A stretch of 64,000 bases of DNA from Pedobacter sp. HDW13. Its GTDB lineage: Bacteria > Bacteroidota > Bacteroidia > Sphingobacteriales > Sphingobacteriaceae. The stretch covers positions 62,001 through 126,000 of the forward strand of contig NZ_CP049868.1 of the NCBI RefSeq assembly GCF_011303555.1. Direction: 5' to 3'. A program made the translations under genes and the position numbers. The notes beneath the pieces were generated by a model. It was not told where the DNA came from. It was given only the letters and a program-made list of their open reading frames with translations, and did no database searches. Shown here piece by piece: positions 1 through 8,242 of this stretch. Numbering within the stretch: position 1 is the stretch's first letter; the number at the start of each line of letters is the position of its first letter.

Positions 1-96
1 TGGGGGATGAATCCATTTTTTATCTATAATTAAGTCAGATTGGTGCAAAATTATAAAAAGCATTGATTGTTAAAACTAAAAAGGTTTAAATAATCG

Positions 97-104
97 TATT
101 TTTG
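97..104 (+). promoter_or_regulatory. Possible Bacteroidota -7 box (TATTTTTG)
   Basis: The sequence TATTTTTG fits the Bacteroidota -7 consensus TAnnTTTG and ends six bases before the ATG at 111. Transcription would then begin almost at the start codon, giving a nearly leaderless message. I see no convincing -33 TTG element, so this is tentative. Confidence 0.3.
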
Positions 105-110
105 CAGAAA

Positions 111-317
111 ATGATACAATTCAAATTAGAAGGCGAATTTATTCCATTAATTCAGTTGTTAAAGGCTACCGGATTGGTTGGAAGCGGCGGCGATGCCCAG
201 GCCGTTGTTACAGATGGTTTAGTAAAATGTAACGGAGAGGTAGATTACCGCAAACGTTATAAGGTTAGAGTTGGCGATATTATTACTTTTGGAGAAAATA
301 AAATAGAAGTTATTTAA
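111..317 (+). CDS. S4-domain RNA-binding protein (YbcJ-like)
   Basis: This encodes a 68-residue protein that is essentially one S4 RNA-binding fold. The pattern of a Gly-Ser-Gly-Gly turn, then VVTDGLVKCNGEVDYRKRYKV-type residues, then a VGD turn near the end is typical of the small YbcJ/YaaA-type S4 proteins. These bind structured RNA; the target is unknown. I chose the ATG at 111 over an upstream in-frame TTG at 102 because the TTG lies inside the likely promoter box. The stop codon overlaps the aroB start (TAATG), so the two genes are probably translationally coupled. Confidence 0.85.
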   Translation: MIQFKLEGEFIPLIQLLKATGLVGSGGDAQAVVTDGLVKCNGEVDYRKRYKVRVGDIITFGENKIEVI

Positions 318-1372
318 TGGAACCACTAACCAGCGCAGGCCACTCCGTTTATTTCGAAAGTAATTTAGCTGCTTTAAAAGTACTTTTAGAAAGCAATAAA
401 TACAGCAAAGTTTTTGTACTTGCTGATGAACATACCAGTGAAATATGCTTACCGCTTTTTCAATCGCTTTTGGATTTTTCTGAATTTGACCTGATTGAAA
501 CTTCGGCAGGCGAAGAAAATAAAAACATCGATTTCTGTATCGGTATCTGGAAAACCCTATTGGATTTTGAAGCCGACCGCAAAAGTTTAATGATTAACCT
601 TGGTGGTGGTGTAATTACCGATATGGGTGGTTTTATTGCCTCTACATACAAACGCGGAATCGATTTTGTTAATATTCCCACTACCCTACTTTCGCAGGTT
701 GATGCCTCTGTAGGTGGTAAAACCGGCATCGATATCGACAATGTAAAAAACATGGTAGGTACCTTTACCCTGCCACAAATGGTTTTTATCGAAACCGGCT
801 TTTTAAAAACGCTGCCACAACGCGAACTTTTATCGGGTTTTGCAGAAATGATTAAACATGGTTTAATTTACGATAAACCTTATTACGAAAAATTAAAAGG
901 AAGCAATTATTTAACACCTGCTGCAGAAGACATTTACCGCTCGGTAGAAATTAAGAACGAGGTGGTAACCATCGATCCTCATGAAAAAAATCTGCGTAAG
1001 ATTTTAAATTTTGGCCATACCATTGGTCATGCCATTGAGGGGTACTCACTCGCTAACGACGAAAATCCGTTAACTCACGGTGAGGCTATTGCCATTGGTT
1101 TTGTGTGCGAAGCTGCACTTTCGATTAATAACAGTACCCTTACCACAGAAGAGCTAGAAGATATTAGCAGATATATCTTATCGTTATACCCTAAATACCA
1201 CATCAAAAAAGAAAGCTACGATACGCTTTTAGATCTAATGAAAAGTGATAAAAAGAACGAAGATGGCAATATTTTGTTCTCTTTACTGGAAACAACAGGC
1301 AAATGCGCGTTTAACTGCCGTGCTACCAAAGCCGATATTTTAAGCAGTTTAGATTATTATAACAGTTTATAG
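317..1372 (+). CDS. aroB: 3-dehydroquinate synthase AroB
   Basis: This 351-residue protein catalyses the second shikimate-pathway step, converting DAHP to 3-dehydroquinate with NAD and a metal ion in the cytoplasm. Visible family signatures are the nucleotide-binding GGGVITDMGGFIAS stretch near residue 95, PTTLLSQVDASVGGKTGID near residue 120, the metal-ligand regions GFAEMIKHG near 173 and LNFGHTIGHAIE near 230, and HGEAIAIG near 255. The length matches the family. The start codon overlaps the stop of the S4-domain gene, and the next gene begins one base after its stop. This suggests one operon with its neighbours. Confidence 0.97.
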   Translation: MEPLTSAGHSVYFESNLAALKVLLESNKYSKVFVLADEHTSEICLPLFQSLLDFSEFDLIETSAGEENKNIDFCIGIWKTLLDFEADRKSLMINLGGGVITDMGGFIASTYKRGIDFVNIPTTLLSQVDASVGGKTGIDIDNVKNMVGTFTLPQMVFIETGFLKTLPQRELLSGFAEMIKHGLIYDKPYYEKLKGSNYLTPAAEDIYRSVEIKNEVVTIDPHEKNLRKILNFGHTIGHAIEGYSLANDENPLTHGEAIAIGFVCEAALSINNSTLTTEELEDISRYILSLYPKYHIKKESYDTLLDLMKSDKKNEDGNILFSLLETTGKCAFNCRATKADILSSLDYYNSL

Positions 1373-1373
1373 C

Positions 1374-2318
1374 ATGAAATTTACCGGAAGTGATATTTCT
1401 GTCATCGGGCTTTTTGGTTTCGTAATCGTTTTAACCCTGGTTGAAATGTATTTCAGTTACCTGCACGACAGAAAATTATATACCAAACGCGATACCTGGA
1501 CCAATATTTACCTGATGACAGCAGCTATTGTAATTAATTTAGCTACTAAAACGGGTACCTTTTTCTTATTGCAATATTGCTATCAGTTCCGTTTGTTCCA
1601 AATTAGTAATGTTTGGGTTTACTGGCTGGTGTTAATCCTGGCACAGGATTTCCTTTATTGGTTTCTGCATACAGTTGGCCATTATGTGCGCTTTTTCTGG
1701 GCCATGCACGTTACCCACCATTCATCAGAGCATTTTAACTTAACCACAGGTTTCCGTTCTACAGTTTTCGAACCTTTGTACCGGGTATTCTTTTATCTGC
1801 CACTGGCCTTTATGGGCTTTACAGCGGTCGATATTCTTTTTGCCTACCTGGTTACCCAAATTTACGGCAACCTGGTTCATACCCAATACAATATCAAATT
1901 CCCAAAATGGTACGAGTATATTTTCGTAACACCATCGCATCACCGGGTACACCACGCCAGCAATGTGCGTTACCTCGATAAAAATATGGGTATGGTTTTA
2001 ATCCTTTGGGACAGATGGTTTGGAACCTTTCAGGCAGAATTACCAGAAGATGAGGTGAAATATGGCTTAACTACCCAACCTACTGATACAGGACCTGTAA
2101 ACATCATTTTCCATGAGTTTATCGCCTTAACTGCTGATGTTAAAAAGGCACCAACCTTTGTGGATAAAGTGAAATACATTTTCAATCCGCCCGGATGGAG
2201 TCATGATGGAAGCACCAAAATTGCGAAAATTATGCAACAGGAGCTGCGCGATACAGAAGAATTTGAAAAATCTAAAAAATTAAAGTCAGAACAACCCGAA
2301 TTAAGTTCTGCAATATAA
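1374..2318 (+). CDS. Sterol desaturase / fatty acid hydroxylase family membrane protein
   Basis: This is a 314-residue integral membrane protein with several hydrophobic segments in the first 190 residues. It carries the three histidine clusters of di-iron hydroxylases: HTVGH near residue 98, HVTHH near 112 and HRVHH near 190. Family members hydroxylate or desaturate lipids such as sterols, carotenoids or fatty acids in the membrane. The actual substrate cannot be told from sequence. It starts one base after the aroB stop, so it is probably cotranscribed, although no metabolic link to shikimate is evident. Confidence 0.88.
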   Translation: MKFTGSDISVIGLFGFVIVLTLVEMYFSYLHDRKLYTKRDTWTNIYLMTAAIVINLATKTGTFFLLQYCYQFRLFQISNVWVYWLVLILAQDFLYWFLHTVGHYVRFFWAMHVTHHSSEHFNLTTGFRSTVFEPLYRVFFYLPLAFMGFTAVDILFAYLVTQIYGNLVHTQYNIKFPKWYEYIFVTPSHHRVHHASNVRYLDKNMGMVLILWDRWFGTFQAELPEDEVKYGLTTQPTDTGPVNIIFHEFIALTADVKKAPTFVDKVKYIFNPPGWSHDGSTKIAKIMQQELRDTEEFEKSKKLKSEQPELSSAI

Positions 2319-2394
2319 TTACTACTCAAACCCTGCATTTTTTTTAATCTGCAGGGTTTGTTATTTTTTAGCATATTAGCATAAATCTACGCTC

Positions 2395-3003
2395 ATGAAA
2401 AAATATGCATTCTTACTCTTAGCAACTTTCTTTTCTCTTTGCCTATTTGCTCAGGAGCCAAAGTATTTCGATGTAAACCATAAAGAAATTAGTAAAGCTA
2501 CTTTTGATGAAAAACGTTCGACCAATACTGTGCTTGATATCCCGGGCGATTCCATCAACCACCATAAACTGATTAACAGAGAGGAAAAGGGGAAAATAAA
2601 TGATAGAACTCAGCTGTTATCCTTTTTAGAAACTGCTTCGAACAGAAAAATCGATCCTGCAAAACCAATTGTAATTATTTACTACCCTTGTCAGGACACC
2701 TGCAATTCTACAGGCAACCCGCAGTTCGTAATTGCCGCAAATAATACGTTAAAAAAAGATTTACAGAATCAAGTTAAAACAGTGCCACTCTATGTATATA
2801 AAACGGATACAGGCTTAGATAAATTCGGAAAAGCGATAAACTGGATTAAAGACCCTGAACAGATTGTTGAAAAGCATTTTTTTAAGCACCACTACCCTTG
2901 CGGCAGCTTTGTGGTTATATCAAAAAGTGGAGACTACATCAGCTACTTTGGAGAATACGCGAATAGTTACCTCGTTGAAGTTGCAAAAAAACTAAATGAA
3001 TAA
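2395..3003 (+). CDS. Secreted protein of unknown function
   Basis: This 202-residue protein begins with a clear Sec signal peptide (Lys-Lys, a hydrophobic run, then FAQE near residue 20). I do not recognise the family. Visible features are paired cysteines in a YYPCQDTCN stretch near residue 100 and another cysteine in HHYPCGSF near residue 165. These could form disulfides or bind metal in the periplasm. The middle and C-terminal thirds alternate short beta-like and helical segments, faintly like a thioredoxin-type fold, but no CxxC active-site motif is present. It stands alone between aroB and the pheA leader. Confidence 0.7.
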   Translation: MKKYAFLLLATFFSLCLFAQEPKYFDVNHKEISKATFDEKRSTNTVLDIPGDSINHHKLINREEKGKINDRTQLLSFLETASNRKIDPAKPIVIIYYPCQDTCNSTGNPQFVIAANNTLKKDLQNQVKTVPLYVYKTDTGLDKFGKAINWIKDPEQIVEKHFFKHHYPCGSFVVISKSGDYISYFGEYANSYLVEVAKKLNE

Positions 3004-3171
3004 GTTTTACCGGATAGCAGGCCGGATTTAATGTATCTCCTTTCCTCATGCCATTCTATAGCTTCTATTGTTTATTAGCCAAACCAGCTTATCTAACGAA
3101 TTTATACCATGTACCAAAACGGTCTAAAATCAAAAAAATTAAATTTTATTAAAAATATTTTCAATTTCCTA

Positions 3172-3201
3172 TTGACAAATTAAATTTTGTTACTACATTT
3201 G
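3172..3201 (+). promoter_or_regulatory. Promoter of the pheA leader transcript
   Basis: A TTG at 3172-3174 (within TTGACA) is followed after 19 bases by TACATTTG at 3194-3201. This matches the Bacteroidota -33 TTG and -7 TAnnTTTG elements with suitable spacing. Transcription would start near 3208, about a dozen bases before the leader-peptide ATG at 3221. Confidence 0.65.
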
Positions 3202-3220
3202 GCTCAACGAAAAAAAAGAA

Positions 3221-3283
3221 ATGAAGAATTTTAACACATATTACTTTGGTTACTTTTACTATTTTAGTGAGAGCCGGGGCTAA
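3221..3283 (+). CDS. Phe/Tyr-rich leader peptide of the pheA attenuator
   Basis: This 20-codon open frame encodes a peptide with four Phe and five Tyr among its residues; nine of the eleven codons at positions 4 and 7-15 region are aromatic or adjacent to them (core YYFGYFYYF). It sits between a good promoter and a terminator hairpin upstream of pheA. The last codons plus the stop contain GCCGGGGC (3273-3280), which can pair with the 5' arm of the downstream terminator. A ribosome stalled on aromatic codons would leave that segment free to form an antiterminator. A ribosome reaching the stop would cover it and allow termination. This is the architecture of enterobacterial amino-acid attenuators. 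The peptide itself probably has no other function. Confidence 0.85.
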   Translation: MKNFNTYYFGYFYYFSESRG

Positions 3284-3320
3284 TATGCAAAAAGATATAT
3301 AAAAAATATTAAAATGTATA

Positions 3321-3353
3321 AAAAAGTCCCGGCAAACAGCCGGGACTTTTTTT
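3321..3353 (+). terminator. Attenuator terminator upstream of pheA
   Basis: The 5' arm at 3321-3333 and the 3' arm at 3339-3351 form a strong hairpin (core GTCCCGGC / GCCGGGAC) with an AAACA loop, followed by a T run to 3353. It lies after the leader peptide and before the pheA ATG at 3368. Its 5' arm (3326-3333) can instead pair with 3273-3280 over eight positions, including one G-U pair, giving a mutually exclusive antiterminator. Confidence 0.9.
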
Positions 3354-3367
3354 GTTTAACGCAAAAA

Positions 3368-4201
3368 ATGGAAACGACAAAACGAGTAGCAATTCAGGGT
3401 ATTAAGGCCTCTTTTCATGAAGAAGCAGCCTACAAGTTCTTTGGTAAAAGCATTGAAACTGTAGAATGTAATTCATTTAAAGAAACCTGCGATAAGCTTG
3501 AAAAAAATGAAGCAGATTTCGTGGTTATGGCTATCGAAAACTCCATTGCAGGTAGTTTATTGCCAAATTACACTTTAATCCGCGATTATGGTTTCTCGGT
3601 TGTTGGCGAGGTTTACTTACCCATCCAATTGCACTTAATGGCCTTGCCGGGTGTAAAATTCGAAGATATTAAAGTGGTAACCTCACACCCTATCGCTATC
3701 CGTCAATGCATCGATTTCTTCTACGATTATCCACACATTAAAATTGTAGAAAGCAACGATACTGCTGCCTGTGCCAAACGCATCCAGGAAGAAAAACTGA
3801 CAGATACAATGGCAATCGCAAATAACTTAGCTGCTGAACTTTACGGTTTAAACATTTTAGAGCGTCGTGTTGAATCGAACAAGAAAAACTACACCCGTTT
3901 TCTGATCCTGAAAAAAGATAAAACAGACGAAGGCAAAAAAATAAACAAAGCTTCTATCTGTTTCCAAGTTGGGCACAAAGCCGGCTCGCTGGCCACCGTG
4001 TTAAACATCTTTGCAGAACAGGATGTAAGCTTAACAAAAATACAATCTATGCCGGTGCTGGGCAAAAGAAACGAATATTACTTTTACGTCGATTTAGAAT
4101 GGCCAAGCACCGATAAATACGATAAGGCAGTAAGGAAAGCCTTAAAATACACATCGAACTTTAATATTCTTGGCGAATACCAAAAGAACGATAAAGTATA
4201 A
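3368..4201 (+). CDS. pheA: Prephenate dehydratase PheA
   Basis: This 277-residue enzyme converts prephenate to phenylpyruvate, the committed step to phenylalanine. It shows the periplasmic-binding-like catalytic fold with a VVMAIENSIAGSL stretch near residue 52, the catalytic TRF motif at 176-178, and a C-terminal ACT domain from about residue 197 (GHKAGSLATVLNIF region) that normally senses phenylalanine. An in-frame ATG at 3314 exists, but that start would translate through the attenuator hairpin, so I chose the ATG at 3368. Regulation is likely double: transcription attenuation through the leader peptide and allosteric feedback through the ACT domain. Confidence 0.96.
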   Translation: METTKRVAIQGIKASFHEEAAYKFFGKSIETVECNSFKETCDKLEKNEADFVVMAIENSIAGSLLPNYTLIRDYGFSVVGEVYLPIQLHLMALPGVKFEDIKVVTSHPIAIRQCIDFFYDYPHIKIVESNDTAACAKRIQEEKLTDTMAIANNLAAELYGLNILERRVESNKKNYTRFLILKKDKTDEGKKINKASICFQVGHKAGSLATVLNIFAEQDVSLTKIQSMPVLGKRNEYYFYVDLEWPSTDKYDKAVRKALKYTSNFNILGEYQKNDKV

Positions 4202-4316
4202 AAAGTCGGGAGTCCGAAGTCAGGAGCCCAAAGACAGAATAGCAGAACAGTAAAACTTGTAACAATAAAATAATTAAAATATAACTCCGGACTTCCGACA
4301 AGGGACCCCGGACTTT
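4202..4316. repeat. Imperfect inverted intergenic repeat (GTCGGGAGTCCGAAGTC type)
   Basis: The gap after pheA holds a purine-rich left half at 4202-4229 (AGTCGGGAGTCCGAAGTC pattern) and a pyrimidine-rich right half at 4285-4316 (CTCCGGACTTCCGAC pattern). They are imperfect reverse complements with an AT-rich spacer. The transcript could fold into a long imperfect hairpin between pheA and the next gene. Similar purine-rich elements occupy the next two gaps of this cluster. Confidence 0.6.
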
Positions 4317-4332
4317 AAACACCCCCATCATC

Positions 4333-5472
4333 ATGAAACTAAATTTAAACATCCAGCCATTAAACACCTGGTTAAACGTAAACAACGAACCGTTAATCAT
4401 TTCTGGACCATGCAGTGCAGAAACTGAAGAGCAATTATTAACTACTGCACACTTACTGGCTGCAACTGGTAAAGTATCAGTTTTAAGGGCTGGTATCTGG
4501 AAGCCACGCACACGTCCGGGAGAATTTGAAGGTATTGGCAGCATTGGTTTAGAGTGGTTAAAACGTGCTAAAGCAGAAACTGGTTTACCAACAGCAGTTG
4601 AAGTTGCAAATGCAAAACACGTTGAAGAAGCTTTAGCTGCAGGTGTTGATATCCTTTGGATTGGTGCTCGTTCTACTGTAAACCCTTTCACCGTACAGGA
4701 AATTGCTGATGCTTTAAAAGGGCATGATGTTCCGGTATTGATTAAAAACCCGGTTAATCCTGATTTACAATTATGGATTGGTGCAATTGAGCGTATCAAT
4801 GGCGCAGGTATTACTAAAATTGGTGCAATCCACCGTGGATTCTCTTCGTTCGAGAAAAGCTCTTTCCGTAACGAACCAATGTGGGAACTTGCTATCCAGT
4901 TAAAAACACTTTGCCCTGATTTACCAATCATCAACGATCCAAGCCACATTTGCGGTAACCGTGAGTTAATCCCTTACATCTCGCAAAAAGCATTAGATTT
5001 AGATATGCAAGGCTTAATGATCGAATCTCACGTTGATCCATCAGTAGCCTGGACAGATGCTAAACAACAAGTTACACCTGCTGCTTTATCAGAATTGGTA
5101 GACCGTTTAACCGTGCGCGAACCAGAAGTAGCAAACGAAGCTTCTGCTGATAAATTAGCTGAATTACGTAAATCGATCGATAAAATTGATGATATCTTAT
5201 TGCAGAAATTAGGTGAGCGTATGGCTATTGTAGCTAAAATTGGTGAATTTAAACGCGATAACCAGGTAACTATTTTACAGGTTAACCGTTGGGATGCCAT
5301 TATTCAAAAAGGTCAGGCATTTGCAAAAGCTTTAAAATTAGACTTAAACTTTACCGAAAAGTTCTTAGAATTGGTACACGGTGAGTCGATCCGTAAGCAA
5401 ACTGAAATTATGAATGCTGGTAAAGCTGAGCAAGGTATAGCTGCAGAGCAACATACTGAAGTTAAAGCCTAA
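4333..5472 (+). CDS. Bifunctional DAHP synthase / chorismate mutase (type II)
   Basis: This 379-residue fusion combines the first shikimate step (condensing PEP and erythrose 4-phosphate to DAHP) with chorismate mutase. The DAHP synthase barrel fills about residues 1-265, with PLIISGPCSAE near residue 20, the VLRAGIWKPRTRPG stretch near 50, and the IGARSTVNPF, KNPVNPD and NDPSHICG segments typical of the KDO8P-synthase-like subclass. The mutase helices fill roughly residues 272-360 (ELRKSIDKIDDILLQKLGERM start). Fusion lets prephenate feed back on DAHP synthase in related bacteria. It sits directly downstream of pheA. Confidence 0.95.
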   Translation: MKLNLNIQPLNTWLNVNNEPLIISGPCSAETEEQLLTTAHLLAATGKVSVLRAGIWKPRTRPGEFEGIGSIGLEWLKRAKAETGLPTAVEVANAKHVEEALAAGVDILWIGARSTVNPFTVQEIADALKGHDVPVLIKNPVNPDLQLWIGAIERINGAGITKIGAIHRGFSSFEKSSFRNEPMWELAIQLKTLCPDLPIINDPSHICGNRELIPYISQKALDLDMQGLMIESHVDPSVAWTDAKQQVTPAALSELVDRLTVREPEVANEASADKLAELRKSIDKIDDILLQKLGERMAIVAKIGEFKRDNQVTILQVNRWDAIIQKGQAFAKALKLDLNFTEKFLELVHGESIRKQTEIMNAGKAEQGIAAEQHTEVKA

Positions 5473-5560
5473 GAAAGGCCGAAGGTTGGAAGGCTGAAGG
5501 TGGAGGGATTAACCAAAACGGAAAGCTGAAAGACTAAAGCCAGAAGTCTGGCAATAATAT
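5473..5560. repeat. Purine-rich intergenic repeat element
   Basis: The DNA right after the DAHP synthase stop is a run of GAAGGNTGGAAGGCTGAAGGT-like imperfect direct repeats on the plus strand, similar in style to the left halves of the elements at 4202 and 6976. I do not see a matching pyrimidine-rich right half here, so this may be a partial or decayed copy. Confidence 0.45.
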
Positions 5561-5633
5561 CATAAAGTGCATGTTGGAGGGATTTACAATAACTTTCGAC
5601 AAACAATATGATGTTAAGAAACAAATATAGTGT

Positions 5634-5659
5634 AGTGTCAGATGTTTCCATCTGACACT
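5634..5659. repeat. Perfect 11-bp hairpin upstream of aroA
   Basis: AGTGTCAGATG at 5634-5644 and CATCTGACACT at 5649-5659 are perfect complements around a four-base loop. There is no T run, so it is not a typical terminator. It lies 27 bases upstream of the aroA ATG and could be a short interspersed palindrome or a processing or regulatory hairpin. Confidence 0.6.
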
Positions 5660-5685
5660 TACATTTGAGCATAAAACAGAATAAA

Positions 5686-6975
5686 ATGTCAAAAAATGCC
5701 TTAGTTTCTTTTAAAGGAACCAAGAATATTAATACGGAAATCCAATTAACAGGCTCTAAAAGCGAATGCAACCGGGCGTTAATTATAAGCGCTTTAAGCA
5801 AAAAACTGGTTAAAGTAGAAAACTTATCTAACGCAGCTGATACAGTTACCTTAAATGGCATCCTGAATAAGTTGGGAGTTGAGAGTGGTGATTTGGGAGG
5901 AGACTCCAAACTGAAAACTGCAAACTCCGAACTGGTTGACGTTGGCCCTGCAGGAACTGCAATGCGTTTTCTTTCGGCCTATCTTTCGGCTAAAAACGGT
6001 AATTTCTTGCTAACCGGGACCGAGCGCATGAAACAACGCCCGATCGGTATTTTGGCAGAAGCATTAAAAACAATTGGTGCCGATATTTCTTATGCTGAAG
6101 CCGAAGGCTTTCCTCCTTTGAATATTGTTGGCCCGTTGAATCAAAAAGCAGCTGAAGTTAAAATTAAAGGCGATATCAGTAGTCAGTATATTTCTGCATT
6201 GTTGATGATTGCCCCTGTGTTACCACAAGGCTTAACTTTAGAAATTGAGGGCGAGCTTACTTCTAAGCCTTATGTAGATATGACTTTAGATATGCTTGCA
6301 GAAGTGGGTATAGCACACAGCTGGACAGGCAATTTGATTTCGATAAAACCACAGGCTTTTAAACCGGCTACACTCGTGGTAGAACCCGATTGGAGCGCAG
6401 CATCATACTGGTACAGCATTGCTGCATTAGCAGATGAGGCAGAAATCGGCTTACCAGCGTTAAAAGATAAAAGCTTACAAGGCGATAGTCAGATCCAGAA
6501 AATTATGAAGATTTTTGGCATCGCAACCAGCAAAACAGAAAAAGGGATTTCGATCAGTAACCTGGGTTTATCATTAGATACCAATCAGGTACTAGACCTT
6601 AAAACCTGCCCTGATTTAGCGCAAACTATTGTAGTTATTGCAGCTGCATTAGGCAAAAACATGTCTTTTACCGGACTAGAAACCTTAAAAATCAAAGAAA
6701 CCGACCGCATTGCTGCTTTACAAAATGAATTGGCTAAAATTGGTGTTACTTTAACAGAAGATAACCTGGTTTATACCTTAAATACCGATAACCTTCATTT
6801 CCCTGATAAAATTACCATTGCAACCTACGAGGACCACCGTATGGCGATGGCTTTTGCTCCACTTGCCTTACTCATCAATGAAGTAGAGATTGAAGAAATG
6901 CAGGTAGTGGAAAAATCTTATCCATATTACTGGGAGGATTTGAAAAAAGCGGGGTTTGAGGTACAAGAGATTTAA
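5686..6975 (+). CDS. aroA: EPSP synthase AroA (3-phosphoshikimate 1-carboxyvinyltransferase)
   Basis: This 429-residue enzyme joins PEP and shikimate 3-phosphate to make EPSP. Family features include the LTGSKSECNRALI motif near residue 25, the PAGTAMRFLSAYLS phosphate-binding stretch near 85, TGTERMKQRPIG near 110, KGDISSQYISALL near 165, LKIKETDRIAALQNEL near 340 and EDHRMAMAFAPLAL near 380. I started at the ATG at 5686 because the upstream in-frame TTG at 5665 has no support. Two short low-similarity insertions near residues 70-80 look normal for the phylum. Confidence 0.95.
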   Translation: MSKNALVSFKGTKNINTEIQLTGSKSECNRALIISALSKKLVKVENLSNAADTVTLNGILNKLGVESGDLGGDSKLKTANSELVDVGPAGTAMRFLSAYLSAKNGNFLLTGTERMKQRPIGILAEALKTIGADISYAEAEGFPPLNIVGPLNQKAAEVKIKGDISSQYISALLMIAPVLPQGLTLEIEGELTSKPYVDMTLDMLAEVGIAHSWTGNLISIKPQAFKPATLVVEPDWSAASYWYSIAALADEAEIGLPALKDKSLQGDSQIQKIMKIFGIATSKTEKGISISNLGLSLDTNQVLDLKTCPDLAQTIVVIAAALGKNMSFTGLETLKIKETDRIAALQNELAKIGVTLTEDNLVYTLNTDNLHFPDKITIATYEDHRMAMAFAPLALLINEVEIEEMQVVEKSYPYYWEDLKKAGFEVQEI

Positions 6976-7137
6976 GATACCAGATTTGAGACGTGAGATA
7001 TGAGGCTATTAAAATTCTCACATTACAGATTTCAATTCAAACACCTAAAGTAAAATAATTAAACTTAAAAAACTGAAGCTTAGCTATGAGAACCGAAATA
7101 TTTCTCAAATCTCATATCTAGCTTCTCACATCTAAAA
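6976..7137. repeat. Imperfect complementary intergenic repeat before aroC
   Basis: The gap contains a purine-rich left part (6981-7004, GATTTGAGA and GATATGAG units) and a pyrimidine-rich right part (7102-7133, TCTCAAATC and CTCATATC units). The units are complementary, but in an order that does not give one simple nested hairpin. It is the third such element in consecutive gaps of the aromatic cluster. Confidence 0.5.
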
Positions 7138-7140
7138 TAT

Positions 7141-8238
7141 ATGGCAGGTAACTCTTTCGGACAACTATTTCGTATTACTACTTTTGGCGAATCTCATGGC
7201 GTAGCCATTGGGGTAATTATCGATGGCTGTCCGGCGCAACTCAATATTGATATGGATTTTATCCAATCAGAACTGGATAAACGCAAACCAGGTCAATCGA
7301 AAATTACAACGCAAAGAAAGGAAAGCGATACTGTTCAGGTATTATCGGGTATTTTTGAGGGAAAAAGTACCGGAACGCCAATTGCCTTACTTATTCCAAA
7401 CGAAGATCAGCGTTCTAAAGATTATGGTCACAATGTTGATGTGTACCGTCCGAGTCATGCTGATTATGTTTACGATGCCAAATACGGTATCCGCGATCAC
7501 CGCGGTGGCGGCCGTTCATCGGCACGCGAAACTGCTGCCCGCGTAGCCGCAGGTGCAATTGCCAAATTGTTCTTAAAACAACAAGGGATTGAAATATTTG
7601 CTCACGTAACAGCTGTGGGTACAATTGAAGCACCAAACCTGGAAAGCAACGATTTATCAGCTTTACTTCAAATCAGAGAAGAAAATATTGTGCGCTGTGC
7701 CGATCCAGCGACGGCATACGAAATGATCGAATTTATTGATGCCATCCGCAAAGATGGAGATACCGTTGGTGGAAAAATTAGCTGTGTGGTAAAAGGATGT
7801 CCGGCTGGACTGGGCGAACCGGTTTTTGATAAACTGCATGCCGATTTAGGCAAAGCCATGCTGAGCATTAATGCTGTACATGGTTTCGAGTATGGTTCTG
7901 GCTTTGCTGGCAGCGAGTTAAGAGGTTCGCAGCACAACGATATCCCTCAGCCTAAAGCAGCTGATTCGAAAGTATTTAAAACCACTACCAATTATGCAGG
8001 TGGTATTTTAGGTGGTATTTCGAACGGAATGGATATTACTTTTAAAGTGGCTTTTAAACCGGTTGCTACCATTATGCACAATCAGCAAACGATTAATGCC
8101 GCGGGCGAAGCAGCTGAAATTAAAGGCAAGGGCCGCCACGATCCTTGTGTAGTGCCCCGTGCTGTAGTTATTGTAGAAGCGATGGCTGCACTGGTTTTAG
8201 CCGATCAGTTTTTGAGAAATAAAGTAAGTACCCTTTAA
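7141..8238 (+). CDS. aroC: Chorismate synthase AroC
   Basis: This 365-residue enzyme makes chorismate from EPSP using reduced FMN, the last common step to aromatic amino acids. The N-terminus [18 protein letters not shown] is diagnostic. The flavin and substrate motifs [20 protein letters not shown] (about 101-120, with the conserved [14 protein letters not shown] core) and [12 protein letters not shown] near residue 330 are also intact. Length matches the family. It closes the aromatic cluster; a secreted DUF1684 gene begins four bases later and is probably cotranscribed. Confidence 0.97.
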   Translation: MAGNSFGQLFRITTFGESHGVAIGVIIDGCPAQLNIDMDFIQSELDKRKPGQSKITTQRKESDTVQVLSGIFEGKSTGTPIALLIPNEDQRSKDYGHNVDVYRPSHADYVYDAKYGIRDHRGGGRSSARETAARVAAGAIAKLFLKQQGIEIFAHVTAVGTIEAPNLESNDLSALLQIREENIVRCADPATAYEMIEFIDAIRKDGDTVGGKISCVVKGCPAGLGEPVFDKLHADLGKAMLSINAVHGFEYGSGFAGSELRGSQHNDIPQPKAADSKVFKTTTNYAGGILGGISNGMDITFKVAFKPVATIMHNQQTINAAGEAAEIKGKGRHDPCVVPRAVVIVEAMAALVLADQFLRNKVSTL

Positions 8239-8242
8239 TCCT

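Noticed and set aside
3314..3367. Longer pheA start at 3314
   Set aside because: It would translate through the attenuator hairpin and U run; the residues it adds show no family likeness.
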